A DNA stretch of 64,000 bases from Paenibacillus phytohabitans (GCF_013141775.1 NZ_WHOB01000039.1:1-64000); one strand, 5' to 3'; shown: positions 35,064-44,570, counted from the first letter of the stretch. Notes: generated by a model from the sequence alone, not told the origin. Numbers and translations are program-made.

Positions 35064-35825
35064 GTGTTTATTATCAAAATCCAACTGATCCGTCACGCCT
35101 CATTATGGCTGGAATACGGCGGCGTAACCTTTCTGGTTGATCCGATGCTGAGTGCACAGGGAGTCAATCCGCCAATTATAAATACCACGAATGAGCAGCG
35201 GAATCCGCTGGTTCCTTTACCGGGACCTGTAGAGCAGTGGCTGGAGCCGGATGCTGTGCTCGTGACCCACCTCCACCAGGATCACTGGGATGCAGCGGCG
35301 GCGGAGCTTTTGTCGTATGAGCTTCCGGTACTATGCCAGGAGGGAGATGGAGAGAAAATTACAGCGCAGGGCTTCGCCCATGTTACAGAGATTAAAGACA
35401 GTGCGGCAGCTTCTATGCGTGGAGTAACCCTGACGCGTACTGATGGCCGCCATGGAACGGGAGAGATCGGAGAGAGAATGGGCAAAGTCTCCGGTTTCAT
35501 ATTCCAGGCGGAAGGAGAACCCGACCTGTACCTGGCGGGAGACACCATCTGGTGCGGCGAAGTCCGGCAGGTACTTGATGATTATCACCCGGAAGTTATC
35601 GTCGTGAATGCCGGTGGGGCAAGCTTCGTAAGCGGAGGACATATCACTATGAATGAACAGGATATTGTGGATGTATGCCATGCAGCCCCGGAAGCATCCG
35701 TGATTGCCGTTCATATGGATGCCATTAACCACTGCCACGTTACCCGTGAACTGCTGAAGCTCCGCCTTGAACAAGAGGAACTGCTTAACCGTGTCGCTGT
35801 ACCATTGGACGGAGAATGGGTGTAG
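35064..35825 (+). CDS. MBL-fold metallo-hydrolase
   Basis: A 253-residue beta-lactamase-fold hydrolase of the UlaG-like group. The metal motif HLHQDHWD is present, with DTIWCGEV (AGDT) and a late HMDAINH histidine completing the site. The start is uncertain: GTG 35064 overlaps the AGAGGTG sequence, and a start a few codons later would need a rare initiator. It is divergent from the Lrp gene and sits before the tRNA genes. The substrate is unknown. Confidence 0.85.
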   Translation: MFIIKIQLIRHASLWLEYGGVTFLVDPMLSAQGVNPPIINTTNEQRNPLVPLPGPVEQWLEPDAVLVTHLHQDHWDAAAAELLSYELPVLCQEGDGEKITAQGFAHVTEIKDSAAASMRGVTLTRTDGRHGTGEIGERMGKVSGFIFQAEGEPDLYLAGDTIWCGEVRQVLDDYHPEVIVVNAGGASFVSGGHITMNEQDIVDVCHAAPEASVIAVHMDAINHCHVTRELLKLRLEQEELLNRVAVPLDGEWV

Positions 35826-35929
35826 TCCCAAGGAAATTTGTCTAGTTTGAAAACGTTCTTACAATCTCTTTCGCTAAGCTTGACTAACCTAAAGAATCAT
35901 GATAAATTATTCCTTGTTCATGTTAATGT

Positions 35930-36005
35930 TCCCTGATAGCTCAGTTGGTAGAGCACTCGACTGTTAATCGAGTTGTCACAGGTTCGAGTCCTGTTCGGGG
36001 AGCCA
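35930..36005 (+). tRNA. tRNA-Asn (anticodon GTT)
   Basis: Full cloverleaf: acceptor TCCCTGA/TCGGGGA, D-arm AGCTCAGTTGGTAGAGC, anticodon stem CTCGA with GTT at 35963-35965, T-arm GGTTCGAGTCC. CCA is encoded at 36003-36005. Confidence 0.95.
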
Positions 36006-36011
36006 TTACTT

Positions 36012-36100
36012 GGAGAGATACCCAAGTGGCTATAAGGGGACCCTCTGCTAAGGGGTTAGACTGCGTAAGCGGTGCGAGGGTTCGAATCCCTCTCTCTCCG
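36012..36100 (+). tRNA. tRNA-Ser (anticodon GCT)
   Basis: An 89-base class II tRNA with acceptor GGAGAGA/TCTCTCC, anticodon GCT at 36047-36049 and a long variable arm (GACTGCGTAAGCGGTGC region). No CCA is encoded. It lies six bases after the encoded CCA of tRNA-Asn. Confidence 0.93.
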
Positions 36101-36225
36101 TATGATATACTTCCCTGTTAGGGATGAGAACCCTCAGTGGTTCGTTGGAGCATAAGCTTCGTTAGGGATTCTTCGCAATCTCTCGCGCAGTGAGAGTATC
36201 CCTCTCTCTCCGTATAATTAATACA
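36101..36225 (+). other. Spacer with duplicated tRNA-Ser tail
   Basis: ATCCCTCTCTCTCCGTAT occurs both at the end of tRNA-Ser (36086-36103) and at 36198-36215, 112 bp later. Between them is AGGGATGAGAACCCT, a hairpin also found after tRNA-Glu near 46170. This looks like a decayed tRNA remnant or target-site duplication, not an active tRNA. The rest of the stretch to the next gene at 36416 holds a terminator and AT-rich promoter sequence. Confidence 0.55.
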
Positions 36226-36253
36226 GAAGGAGCTCATTTTGAGCTCCTTTTTT
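36226..36253 (+). terminator. Terminator of the tRNA-Asn/Ser transcript
   Basis: AAGGAGCTCA, loop TTT, TGAGCTCCTT with seven T residues. Confidence 0.9.
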
Positions 36254-36415
36254 GCATGCATCCAGTCGGGTCGTTCTGGATCATTGAACGATGCAGCTTC
36301 CCTTTTGATGTCGTAATTACATATAGTTATTGTCGCATTTATCTACTAAAAAACCTGCATGTTATATGATACCTTATAGGTAATGTCAGAATAATATATA
36401 TGGAGGTGCAAGAGA

Positions 36416-37420
36416 ATGAGCATTAGGATTGGCAAAATCAGCTTTTGGCATGTGCATGCCTGGGATTATACGAAGCAGGCTCAGGAGCATAGTGATACTG
36501 TAATCGCTGCGGTGTGGGACGAGGATGCGGAGCGCGGCAAGAAGGCTGCAGACAGCTTGAATGTTCCGTTTTTTGATTCCTTGGATGACCTGCTTGCCCG
36601 GAAGGATATAGATGCCGTTATTGTCGACGCGCCAACCTGTTTGCACCGGGAGGTCATCATTGCGGCTGCCCAAGCCGGCAAGCACATCTTCACCGAAAAG
36701 GTTGTGGCTGCAACGTTGAGTGAGGTCAATGAAATCCTGTCAGAAGTCTCGGAGCATGGGGTGAAGCTAACGGTTTCCCTCCCGCGTCTAAATGATGGTT
36801 ATACTTTATCGGTTCAAGAAATTCTAAACCAGGGACTGCTTGGAGAAATAACGTATGTCAGAGTCCGCTTATCTCATAATGGTGCAACTGCAAGCTGGCT
36901 TCCCGAGCATTTCTTTAGCTTGGAGCAATGCCAGGGCGGTGCCTTAATTGACCTTGGCTGTCATCCCATGTACCTGACCAGGCTCTTTCTGGGTCAAGAG
37001 GTGACCGGTGTAAGCGCGAGCTTTGGATATGTAACGGGTAAGGAAGTGGAAGACAACGCGGTGGCAACGCTTTATACCGGTTCAGGGGCTATTGGTGTGG
37101 TGGAAGCCGGGTTCGTGAATAGCTACTCACCGTTTACGATCGAGGTGCATGGAACGGAAGGAACCCTTTTATACGGAACGCCTGAAGAGAAGTTGCTCGT
37201 TAGAAGTGCTAAAGCGCCAGACAAAGGGGATTCCTGGATAGATATGCCTCTGCAAGGCCACCGGGAAAGTGCATTTCAACAATGGGTCAACCACATTCAG
37301 AGCAACACGCTTGCTGCCGAGAATATTCAAATCGCAACTGAGCTTACAAGGTTAATGGAGGCGGCGAATCTCTCCGCGAAGGCAGGCCGTGTTATCCGGT
37401 TAGCCGAATTGAACGCCTGA
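36416..37420 (+). CDS. Gfo/Idh/MocA-family oxidoreductase 1
   Basis: A 334-residue NAD(P)-dependent dehydrogenase. It has an N-terminal Rossmann region (GKISFWHVHAWDYTKQA), the acidic loop WDEDAERG and the sugar-binding half with DLGCHPMYLTRLF; the usual EKP motif is altered to FTEKVVAA. Family members oxidise sugar or inositol derivatives. ATG 36416 has GGAGGTG seven bases upstream. It is followed by an AraC regulator and a second dehydrogenase in the same direction, likely one catabolic unit. The substrate is unknown. Confidence 0.85.
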   Translation: MSIRIGKISFWHVHAWDYTKQAQEHSDTVIAAVWDEDAERGKKAADSLNVPFFDSLDDLLARKDIDAVIVDAPTCLHREVIIAAAQAGKHIFTEKVVAATLSEVNEILSEVSEHGVKLTVSLPRLNDGYTLSVQEILNQGLLGEITYVRVRLSHNGATASWLPEHFFSLEQCQGGALIDLGCHPMYLTRLFLGQEVTGVSASFGYVTGKEVEDNAVATLYTGSGAIGVVEAGFVNSYSPFTIEVHGTEGTLLYGTPEEKLLVRSAKAPDKGDSWIDMPLQGHRESAFQQWVNHIQSNTLAAENIQIATELTRLMEAANLSAKAGRVIRLAELNA

Positions 37421-37462
37421 TCACTCATCCATGAAGAGCTTAGCTTAAGCAGGAGGATTACA

Positions 37463-38380
37463 ATGAGCCATTTTCCCTTCGGGATTATGTTTGAGAAGCA
37501 GGATATGCTTGAAAGACTGGATATTTCAATCCTGTGGGGACATTATGAAATTTCTGTTCTCCGGTTTCATTTGACCTCTTTTCCGCCGGGAAAGGTCATT
37601 GATTTCCACAACCATGCTGAGTTTGAATTTCATTTCATTCCGCGGGGCAAGGGAACGGTCATTCTTGGCGATCAGCGGTATCCTTTATCGGAAGGAATGC
37701 TCTACTTAACCGGACCGGGAGTGATGCATCGTCAGGAAGCGGACCCGGAAGAGGCGATGGATGAGTTGTGTCTGCATGTCAATATTGCGGAAAAGCTCAG
37801 AGAAGATGCGGATTCATGGGAGGTTGCGGAAGCCGAGGAATGCGTTGAGAAGCTGAGGAAGCTTCCCCCTGTACCTGCGCAGGATTATCACAGGGCTATG
37901 AGATGCTTTCTCGAAGCTTATGAGGCCTGCGACGGCAAGCTTACGGGATATTATACTTCTATTAAACATCTCGTGATCAGTATTTTATTGAAGGTAACCA
38001 GAGCTTATGATGCAGGCGGGATGGGAACTTCGGCACCGGTCCGGGATATGTTGACCTACCGCTATCAATATGCCATTCAATACATGGAAGCGAATTCTTC
38101 AGCAACTGTGACCCTGGAGAATGTGGCTGAGAAGCTGAATATCAGCTCCAGGCAGCTGCAGCGAATATTTAAGCAGATCGATCCGGATAAAACCTTCAGC
38201 CGGATTCTTGAAGAGATAAGGTTGCAGGCCGTATGCAGCAAGCTTGAAGCTGGCAACCTGCCGATAGAACACATTGCTGAGTCCGAAGGGTTTACCAATG
38301 CGACCTATCTGCATTCGGTTTTCCGCAAGCGGCTCGGGATGACCCCGGCGGCCTACCGCAAGTCCAAAAAAATAAATTAA
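37463..38380 (+). CDS. AraC-family transcriptional regulator
   Basis: A 305-residue protein: an N-terminal cupin-like sensing domain (VIDFHNHAEFEFHFIPRGKG) and a C-terminal double helix-turn-helix (LENVAEKLNISSRQLQRIF and IAESEGFTNATYLHSVFRK). AGGAGG precedes ATG 37463. Lying between two oxidoreductase genes, it probably activates them in response to a sugar-like ligand. Confidence 0.9.
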   Translation: MSHFPFGIMFEKQDMLERLDISILWGHYEISVLRFHLTSFPPGKVIDFHNHAEFEFHFIPRGKGTVILGDQRYPLSEGMLYLTGPGVMHRQEADPEEAMDELCLHVNIAEKLREDADSWEVAEAEECVEKLRKLPPVPAQDYHRAMRCFLEAYEACDGKLTGYYTSIKHLVISILLKVTRAYDAGGMGTSAPVRDMLTYRYQYAIQYMEANSSATVTLENVAEKLNISSRQLQRIFKQIDPDKTFSRILEEIRLQAVCSKLEAGNLPIEHIAESEGFTNATYLHSVFRKRLGMTPAAYRKSKKIN

Positions 38381-38398
38381 AAGTGAGGATGAGAGGAT

Positions 38399-39481
38399 AT
38401 GAGCAAAGTGTATCGTGTTGGAGTTATCGGATGTGGAGGCATTGCGAACGGGAAGCATCTTCCGAGCTTGAGCAGACAGGATAAGGTCCAAGTAGTTGCC
38501 TTTTGCGACATTATTAAGGAACGGGCGGAGTCGGCTGCAGAACAATATGGAAACGCGGATGCTGTTGTCTATACGGATTATCTGGAATTATTGAAGGATG
38601 CATCTATTGATATCGTTCATGTGCTTACTCCAAATGATGCGCACGCAGATATCTCTATTGCGGCATTAGAAGCGGGAAAGCATGTGATGTGTGAGAAGCC
38701 AATGGCCAAAACAGCGGCAGATGCCAAGCGTATGGCCGAGGCGGCGAAACGTACAGGCAAGAAGCTGACGATCGGTTATGACAACCGGTTCAGACAAGAC
38801 AGCTTATATTTGAAAAAGGTTTGCGAAGCAGGGGAGCTTGGCCATATCTATTATGCGAAAGCGCATGCCATCAGACGGAGAGCGGTTCCGACCTGGGGTG
38901 TTTTCCTGGATGAGGAGAAGCAGGGCGGAGGCCCGCTTATTGATATTGGAACCCACGCGCTTGATCTGACGCTCTGGATGATGGACAACTACAAACCGAA
39001 GGTCGTACTGGGTACCAAATACCATGAGCTTTCCCGGAAAGAAGAGGCTGCAAATGCCTGGGGGCCATGGGATCCGAAGAAATTCACCGTGGAAGACTCT
39101 GCCTTCGGGATGATTGTGATGGAGAATGGCGCAACGATTACGCTGGAAGCGAGCTGGGCGCTTAATTCGCTTGACGTGGATGAAGCCAAGTGCAGCTTAA
39201 GCGGAACGGAAGCGGGTGCGGATATGAAGAATGGTCTCAGAATTAACGGGGAGAAGCACAGTAAGCTGTACACGAATGAAATTGAGCTCGATGCCGGAGG
39301 AGTAGCTTTCTATGAAGGAAAAACAGAGAAGGCTACAGATGTGGAATTGAGAAAGTGGATTGAAGCCATTGAAGAGGATAAAGATCCGGTCGTGACTCCT
39401 GAACAGGCTTATGTAGTCTCCCGGATTCTGGAGGCTATCTATGAATCTGCACAGACGGGTAAGGCAGTTTATTTGGACTAA
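38399..39481 (+). CDS. Gfo/Idh/MocA-family oxidoreductase 2
   Basis: A 360-residue dehydrogenase with a canonical Rossmann fingerprint (GVIGCGGIANGKH), the catalytic EKP motif (CEKPMAKTAADAK) and a DIGTHALDLTLWMMDN segment bearing substrate residues. It is only about 24% like the first copy by eye and carries the intact EKP that copy 1 lacks. GTGAGG precedes ATG 38399. A terminator follows. Confidence 0.88.
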   Translation: MSKVYRVGVIGCGGIANGKHLPSLSRQDKVQVVAFCDIIKERAESAAEQYGNADAVVYTDYLELLKDASIDIVHVLTPNDAHADISIAALEAGKHVMCEKPMAKTAADAKRMAEAAKRTGKKLTIGYDNRFRQDSLYLKKVCEAGELGHIYYAKAHAIRRRAVPTWGVFLDEEKQGGGPLIDIGTHALDLTLWMMDNYKPKVVLGTKYHELSRKEEAANAWGPWDPKKFTVEDSAFGMIVMENGATITLEASWALNSLDVDEAKCSLSGTEAGADMKNGLRINGEKHSKLYTNEIELDAGGVAFYEGKTEKATDVELRKWIEAIEEDKDPVVTPEQAYVVSRILEAIYESAQTGKAVYLD

Positions 39482-39512
39482 ACGTTAGACGGTCTGCAGA
39501 CTATATCAGGCC

Positions 39513-39552
39513 AATAAGCTGGACCTCGCGGTGTAAGAGGTGCCAGCTTATT
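39513..39552 (+). terminator. Terminator after oxidoreductase 2
   Basis: AATAAGCTGG at 39513 pairs with CCAGCTTATT ending at 39552, with an inner ACCTC/GAGGT stem. The stretch to 39948 is AT-rich promoter sequence with two GlnR/TnrA boxes and no gene. Confidence 0.7.
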
Positions 39553-39790
39553 TGCTTTCTAGACAAATAACGACAAAAAGTCTGCTGGTTCAACCCGTTA
39601 CCCCTTTAATAAATTGAAGGAGTGATGCTGTAAAGAGACAAATGTTATATTAATTGCGTGAAAATAAAGTATTGTATAAGAAAAGGAAACAAATCCTAAA
39701 ACTATCCTGCTTTAAAATCCTCTGTTTTACTCCCGTTTTCTACGAATTTTTCGAAAACTAACAAAAACCTACCGAATACTACACATACCA

Positions 39791-39807
39791 TGTTATGTAA
39801 CATAACA
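39791..39807 (+). promoter_or_regulatory. GlnR/TnrA box 1
   Basis: TGTTATGTAACATAACA matches the consensus TGTNAN7TNACA exactly and is the core of a 19-bp perfect palindrome (39790-39808, central A). GlnR and TnrA control nitrogen genes in low-GC Gram-positives. It lies 142 bp before livH. Confidence 0.8.
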
Positions 39808-39865
39808 TTAAATCTTGAATTTTATATTAATTCACATAAAAATTAGTGACGACACCCAACCCTTG

Positions 39866-39882
39866 TGTTAATATAAATGACA
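39866..39882 (+). promoter_or_regulatory. GlnR/TnrA box 2
   Basis: TGTTAATATAAATGACA is a second exact match to TGTNAN7TNACA, 75 bp downstream of the first (about seven helical turns) and 67 bp before livH. Confidence 0.75.
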
Positions 39883-39948
39883 TCATAAAGAAATAAAAGA
39901 GAGGCAAGGCAGAGAAAGGGGAATTTTGATTATTATGGGGAAAAGGGG

Positions 39949-40860
39949 ATGGCGATGGAGTACTTCATTCAGCAACTAATTAACGGGATTTCCGTAGGCA
40001 GTATCTATGCTCTGATCGCCCTTGGTTACACTATGGTTTATGGTATCATCAAACTGATCAATTTTGCGCACGGCGATGTATTTATGGTAGGTTCGTTCAT
40101 CGGACTCTACAGTGCCAAATATCTGGCGAATGCCGGATTGCCGCCCATCGTTGTCCTGCTCTTGTCGCTGATCATTTCGATGACCATCAGCGCATTGCTC
40201 GGTATCACAATAGAGCGTCTGGCTTACAAGCCGCTTCGCAAGTCAACCCGGATTGCCGCGTTGATCACTGCGATTGGTGTATCCTTCCTGCTGGAATATA
40301 CCGGAGTATTGATTCTTGGGCCTCAGGCTCAAGGCTTCCCGGACATTATGGAGAAGAAGCAATATCATCTGTTCGGTTCTTCCATCCAAGTGGAATCCAA
40401 TCAGATAATGATTCTGCTAACAACGATTATTCTAATGCTTGTCCTGCAGTATATCGTCCGTTATACCAAAACCGGTAAAGCGATGCGGGCAGTATCATTC
40501 GATGTGGAAGCGGCGCGATTGATGGGGATCAACGTAGACCGCACCATTTCAGCTACATTCGCAATCGGCTCAGCGCTCGCTGCGGCTGCCGGAGTCATTT
40601 TTGGAATGACGTATAACTCAGTCGATCCTTTGATGGGCGTTATGCCTGGACTCAAAGCATTCGTAGCTGCAGTGCTCGGGGGAATCGGAAGTATTCCTGG
40701 TGCCCTTGTAGGCGGGTTGCTGCTGGGAACGGTAGAGACAGAGATTTCTTCACTCGGATTCTCCTCATGGCGTGACGGCGTGGCATTCGCGGTACTGATT
40801 CTGATCCTTATCTTTAAACCATCCGGACTGTTTGGCAAGAATGTCCGGGAGAAAGTGTAG
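39949..40860 (+). CDS. livH: Branched-chain amino acid ABC transporter permease LivH-like
   Basis: A 303-residue inner-membrane permease with about eight hydrophobic helices. YALIALGYTMVYGIIKLINF near the N-terminus is the LivH signature, and ERLAYKPLRKSTRIAALI is another hallmark. It should pair with the next gene to form the channel. ATG 39949 follows GGGGAAAAGGGG. It is first of five genes, 12 bases before livM. Upstream GlnR/TnrA boxes suggest nitrogen control. LivH-family permeases also serve urea and amide importers, so the substrate is not certain. Confidence 0.9.
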   Translation: MAMEYFIQQLINGISVGSIYALIALGYTMVYGIIKLINFAHGDVFMVGSFIGLYSAKYLANAGLPPIVVLLLSLIISMTISALLGITIERLAYKPLRKSTRIAALITAIGVSFLLEYTGVLILGPQAQGFPDIMEKKQYHLFGSSIQVESNQIMILLTTIILMLVLQYIVRYTKTGKAMRAVSFDVEAARLMGINVDRTISATFAIGSALAAAAGVIFGMTYNSVDPLMGVMPGLKAFVAAVLGGIGSIPGALVGGLLLGTVETEISSLGFSSWRDGVAFAVLILILIFKPSGLFGKNVREKV

Positions 40861-40872
40861 GAGGGAACTACC

Positions 40873-41841
40873 GTGAAAAATATAAATAAAAAGTTCTGGA
40901 TGGGCATTATCGTTGCCCTTGCGTTCTATGGAGTCGTTAAAGTTCTTCTAACAACGGGAGTGCTAAGTGATGTGAACCAATCTATGCTGCTTCTAATTGG
41001 TGTTAACATCATGCTTGCCGTATCGCTCAACCTGATTACCGGGATTACCGGGCAGTTCTCCATTGGTCATGCCGGATTTATGTCCGTAGGCGCATACACT
41101 TCGGCGATCCTTACCCTTGACTACAACGTGCCATTCGTTCCAGCCATTATTGCAGGCGGACTCCTGGCAGCGGTATTCGGCGTATTGATCGGAATGCCTA
41201 CCCTCCGGCTTAATGGTGACTATCTTGCCATCGCCACACTGGGGTTCGGTGAAATCATCCGGATTATCATGCTGAATACAGAATTCGTCGGCGGGGCTTC
41301 AGGGCTCAGTGGTATTCCTGCCAAAACAACATGGACGATGTTATTCTTCTTCACCCTGATTTCTGTGGTTCTGATTAATAACTTCATTAGATCTACACAC
41401 GGCCGGGCATGTATTGCTATCCGTGAGAATGAAATTGCAGCAGAGGCTATGGGCATTAATACGACACGCTACAAAATTATCGCTTTCACCATCGGCGCCT
41501 TGTTTGCCGGGATTGCTGGCGGGCTGTCAGCTCATACGTTCTACGTAATCACTCCGGGCAGTTTCAACTTCCTGAAGTCGTTTGAAATTATCGTTATGGT
41601 TGTTCTCGGGGGACTTGGCAGCACGGCTGGTTCCATCGTCGGAGCGGTGTTTGTTACCCTGCTCTACACCTACTTACGTGAATTCCCGGAATGGCGCATG
41701 ATTATTTACTCCATTGTGCTCATCCTGATGATGATCTTCCGCCCAAGCGGCCTGCTGGGCACAACCAAATTCTCATTCGGCAAGTTCGGCAAAAAGGAGG
41801 CTAAGGCAAATGACGCAATCGAAGGCAGCAGTGCTCCTTGA
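40873..41841 (+). CDS. livM: Branched-chain amino acid ABC transporter permease LivM-like
   Basis: A 322-residue permease with the LivM family pattern: NLITGITGQFSIGHAGFMSVG, GDYLAIATLGFGEIIRI and a VVLGGLGSTAGSIVGA segment near the C-terminus. GTG 40873 has AGGAGGG upstream. The 3' end overlaps livG by 32 bases, so their expression is coupled. Confidence 0.9.
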   Translation: MKNINKKFWMGIIVALAFYGVVKVLLTTGVLSDVNQSMLLLIGVNIMLAVSLNLITGITGQFSIGHAGFMSVGAYTSAILTLDYNVPFVPAIIAGGLLAAVFGVLIGMPTLRLNGDYLAIATLGFGEIIRIIMLNTEFVGGASGLSGIPAKTTWTMLFFFTLISVVLINNFIRSTHGRACIAIRENEIAAEAMGINTTRYKIIAFTIGALFAGIAGGLSAHTFYVITPGSFNFLKSFEIIVMVVLGGLGSTAGSIVGAVFVTLLYTYLREFPEWRMIIYSIVLILMMIFRPSGLLGTTKFSFGKFGKKEAKANDAIEGSSAP

Positions 41842-42592
41842 CGTTAAGGAGGCCAGCCGATCCTTTGGCGGACTTAAGGCAGTCAGTGATGTTTCCCTTC
41901 ATATTGATAAAGGTGAACTGATCGGTCTGATCGGACCCAACGGCGCCGGCAAAACAACATTATTCAATCTGCTGACCGGGGTGTACCCACCCTCATCGGG
42001 CAGCATTCTTCTAAATAACGAATCCATTGGCGGGATGAAGCCTTACAAAATCAACCATAAGGGTGCCGCCCGTACGTTCCAGAACATCCGCTTATTTACG
42101 GCTATGACTGTGCTGGAGAATGTCAAAATTGCTTTTCATCAGCATGCGAAACACTCATTGTTCTCTTCTATGCTCCGTTTGCCGAAGCATTTCAAAGGAG
42201 AGGACGAAATCACTCAGAAGGCGATGGATATCCTCAAAATATTCAATCTTGCCGATCAGAGTCAAGAGGTAGCCAGCAATCTGAGCTATGGTAACCAGCG
42301 CCGCCTTGAGATTGCCCGCGCGCTTGCGGCCGGACCCAAGCTGCTGCTGCTCGATGAGCCTGCGGCCGGGATGAACCCGAACGAGACACGTGATCTTATG
42401 AATCTCATTGCCTGGATCCGTGAAGAATTCGACCTTACCATTCTGCTGATCGAGCATGATATGTCGTTGGTTATGGGTGTCTGCAACCGGATTTACGTCC
42501 TGGACCGCGGTATCCTTATCGCTGACGGAACTCCGGTGGAAATCCGGAATAATCCGAAGGTTATCGAAGCGTATTTGGGACAGGAGGCGTAG
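41810..42592 (+). CDS. livG: Branched-chain amino acid ABC transporter ATPase LivG-like
   Basis: A 260-residue ATPase with Walker [10 protein letters not shown], signature LSYGNQRR, Walker [14 protein letters not shown] and switch histidine in IEHDM. The LivG-specific C-terminal phrase [20 protein letters not shown] is present. It overlaps livM, and livF follows four bases after its stop. Confidence 0.93.
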   Translation: MTQSKAAVLLDVKEASRSFGGLKAVSDVSLHIDKGELIGLIGPNGAGKTTLFNLLTGVYPPSSGSILLNNESIGGMKPYKINHKGAARTFQNIRLFTAMTVLENVKIAFHQHAKHSLFSSMLRLPKHFKGEDEITQKAMDILKIFNLADQSQEVASNLSYGNQRRLEIARALAAGPKLLLLDEPAAGMNPNETRDLMNLIAWIREEFDLTILLIEHDMSLVMGVCNRIYVLDRGILIADGTPVEIRNNPKVIEAYLGQEA

Positions 42593-42596
42593 AACT

Positions 42597-43298
42597 ATGC
42601 TTACAGTACAAGGAATCAATGTTTATTACGGAGCTATTCATGCCTTGAAGGATCTCAGCATCAACGTGAAGCAGGGAGAGATCGTTACACTGATCGGTGC
42701 CAATGGCGCCGGCAAGTCAACGCTGCTCAAGACGCTTTCGGGGCTGCTCAAACCCAAGACAGGAAGTATTGAATTCCTGGATAAATCGATTGTCAATCAA
42801 AGTGTTCAAGCGATTGTTAAGGAAGGGCTGATTCATTGTCCTGAAGGACGCCGTGTCTTCGCGAATATGTCCGTTGAGGAGAACCTGGAGCTGGGTGCTT
42901 ATCTGCAGGATTCCAGCAGCCTGGCAGCTGACTTCCAGAGAGTCTACAATACCTTCCCGCGTCTGCTGGAACGTAAGAAGCAACAGGCCGGAACACTGTC
43001 CGGCGGGGAACAGCAGATGCTTGCCATGGGGCGGGCGATTATGGGTCACCCCAAGCTGCTGCTGCTGGATGAACCGTCCATGGGGCTGGCGCCGCTGCTG
43101 GTCCAGGATATTTTCAAAATCATCAAAGAAGTCAATGACGCTGGAACCACTGTGCTGCTGGTTGAGCAGAATGCACATCAGGCGCTCAAAATCGCCGACC
43201 GTGCCTATGTTCTGGAGACAGGCAGGGTAGTACTTGAAGGAGACGCCAAGGAATTGGCCGATTCCGATGAAATCAAAATGGCTTATCTTGGTCACTAA
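42597..43298 (+). CDS. livF: Branched-chain amino acid ABC transporter ATPase LivF-like
   Basis: A 233-residue ATPase with Walker A GANGAGKST, signature LSGGEQQ, Walker B LLLLDEPSMGLAP and VEQNAHQAL. ATG 42597 has AGGAGG nine bases upstream; the longer frame from 42456 runs inside livG. It forms the nucleotide-binding pair with LivG. Confidence 0.93.
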   Translation: MLTVQGINVYYGAIHALKDLSINVKQGEIVTLIGANGAGKSTLLKTLSGLLKPKTGSIEFLDKSIVNQSVQAIVKEGLIHCPEGRRVFANMSVEENLELGAYLQDSSSLAADFQRVYNTFPRLLERKKQQAGTLSGGEQQMLAMGRAIMGHPKLLLLDEPSMGLAPLLVQDIFKIIKEVNDAGTTVLLVEQNAHQALKIADRAYVLETGRVVLEGDAKELADSDEIKMAYLGH

Positions 43299-43373
43299 AC
43301 AGATACGCCTAACTACAGCAGCATCACAGAAACAACATATAAAAATTAATTAATCGGGAGGCTGGGAGAAACA

Positions 43374-44570
43374 ATGAAGAAAATTGGGGCCATTATTTTG
43401 TCGACAGTACTGACTGCGGTATTAGCATCGGGCTGTGGCAACAACACAGAGAACAGCGGTAACTCTGCAAGCGGCGGAAATGCTGCCGCAGGCACAATCA
43501 AAATCGGGGCTGACCTTGAGCTCACAGGCGGTCAAGCTTCTTTCGGCGACTCCGCATCGAAGGGCGCGAAGCTGGCTGTTGATGAGATCAACGCAGCAGG
43601 CGGGATTCTTGGTAAGCAGTTGGAACTGGTAATTGCCGACAACGCTTCGAAGTCTGAAGAAGCAACGCAAGCAGCACAGAAGCTGATTACCAATGATAAG
43701 GTTGTTACAATCATTGGTGCTTCCACTTCTACCAATACGCTGGGTATCGTTCCGGTTGCTACCGAGAAGAAGATTCCACTCGTTGCAGTAGGTGCCACCA
43801 ACCCTAAAGTTACTGTAGATGAGCGCAGTGGCAATGTGAATGAATATGTGTTCCGCGCAGCCTTTATCGATCCATTCCAAGGTGAAGTGATGGCGAACTT
43901 TGCAATCGACTCCCTGAAAGCCAAAAAAGCAGTAATCTATACAGATACTTCGAGTGACTACTCCAAAGGTCTGCAGAAGTTCTTCGAAGAGACCTTCAAA
44001 GCTAAAGGCGGCGAAGTGCTGAGCCAGGAGTCCTACCAGCAGAAAGACTCTGACTTCAAAGCCGTTCTGACACGTATCAAAGCAGCTAACCCGGATGTAA
44101 TTTACCTGCCGGGCTACTATGAAGAAGTTGGTAAAATCGTGAAACAGGCCCGTGAAATGGGTATCACCGTTCCATTCCTGGGCGGCGACGGATGGGATTC
44201 TCCGCAGCTGGCTGAAATCGCTGGTGCAGAAGCCTTGGAGAACACTTACATGTCCAATCACTACTCGCCTGAAGATACAGCTACTGAAGTAACCAGCTTC
44301 GTTGAAGCCTACAAAGCAGCTAATGGCGGTGCTGTTCCGGATGGTATGGCTGCCCTTGGTTACGATGCACTGAAGCTGGTGGCTGATGCCATCACCCGTG
44401 CCGGTGAAGCAGATCCGGCCAAAATTACAGAAGCTTTGGCAGCAACCAAAGATCTGCAGCTCGCAACAGGCAAAATTACCCTGAACGAAACACACGACCC
44501 GGTTAAAGCGGCTGTCGTTCTGAAATTCGTTGGCGGTAAACAGACCTTCGAAACAAAGGTTAATCCTTAA
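43374..44570 (+). CDS. livK: Branched-chain amino acid binding lipoprotein LivK-like
   Basis: A 398-residue periplasmic-binding-fold protein. The signal peptide ends in a lipobox (LASGC), so it is tethered to the outer face of the membrane. IKIGADLELTGGQASFG and AVDEINAAGGILGKQLEL are typical of the Leu/Ile/Val-binding family. GGGAGGCTGGGAG precedes ATG 43374. Being last in the operon, it can be made in excess. Confidence 0.92.
   Translation: MKKIGAIILSTVLTAVLASGCGNNTENSGNSASGGNAAAGTIKIGADLELTGGQASFGDSASKGAKLAVDEINAAGGILGKQLELVIADNASKSEEATQAAQKLITNDKVVTIIGASTSTNTLGIVPVATEKKIPLVAVGATNPKVTVDERSGNVNEYVFRAAFIDPFQGEVMANFAIDSLKAKKAVIYTDTSSDYSKGLQKFFEETFKAKGGEVLSQESYQQKDSDFKAVLTRIKAANPDVIYLPGYYEEVGKIVKQAREMGITVPFLGGDGWDSPQLAEIAGAEALENTYMSNHYSPEDTATEVTSFVEAYKAANGGAVPDGMAALGYDALKLVADAITRAGEADPAKITEALAATKDLQLATGKITLNETHDPVKAAVVLKFVGGKQTFETKVNP

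Noticed and set aside
36101..36215. A third tRNA after tRNA-Ser
   Set aside because: Only the last 18 bases are tRNA-like; no D-arm, anticodon arm or acceptor 5' strand can be folded.
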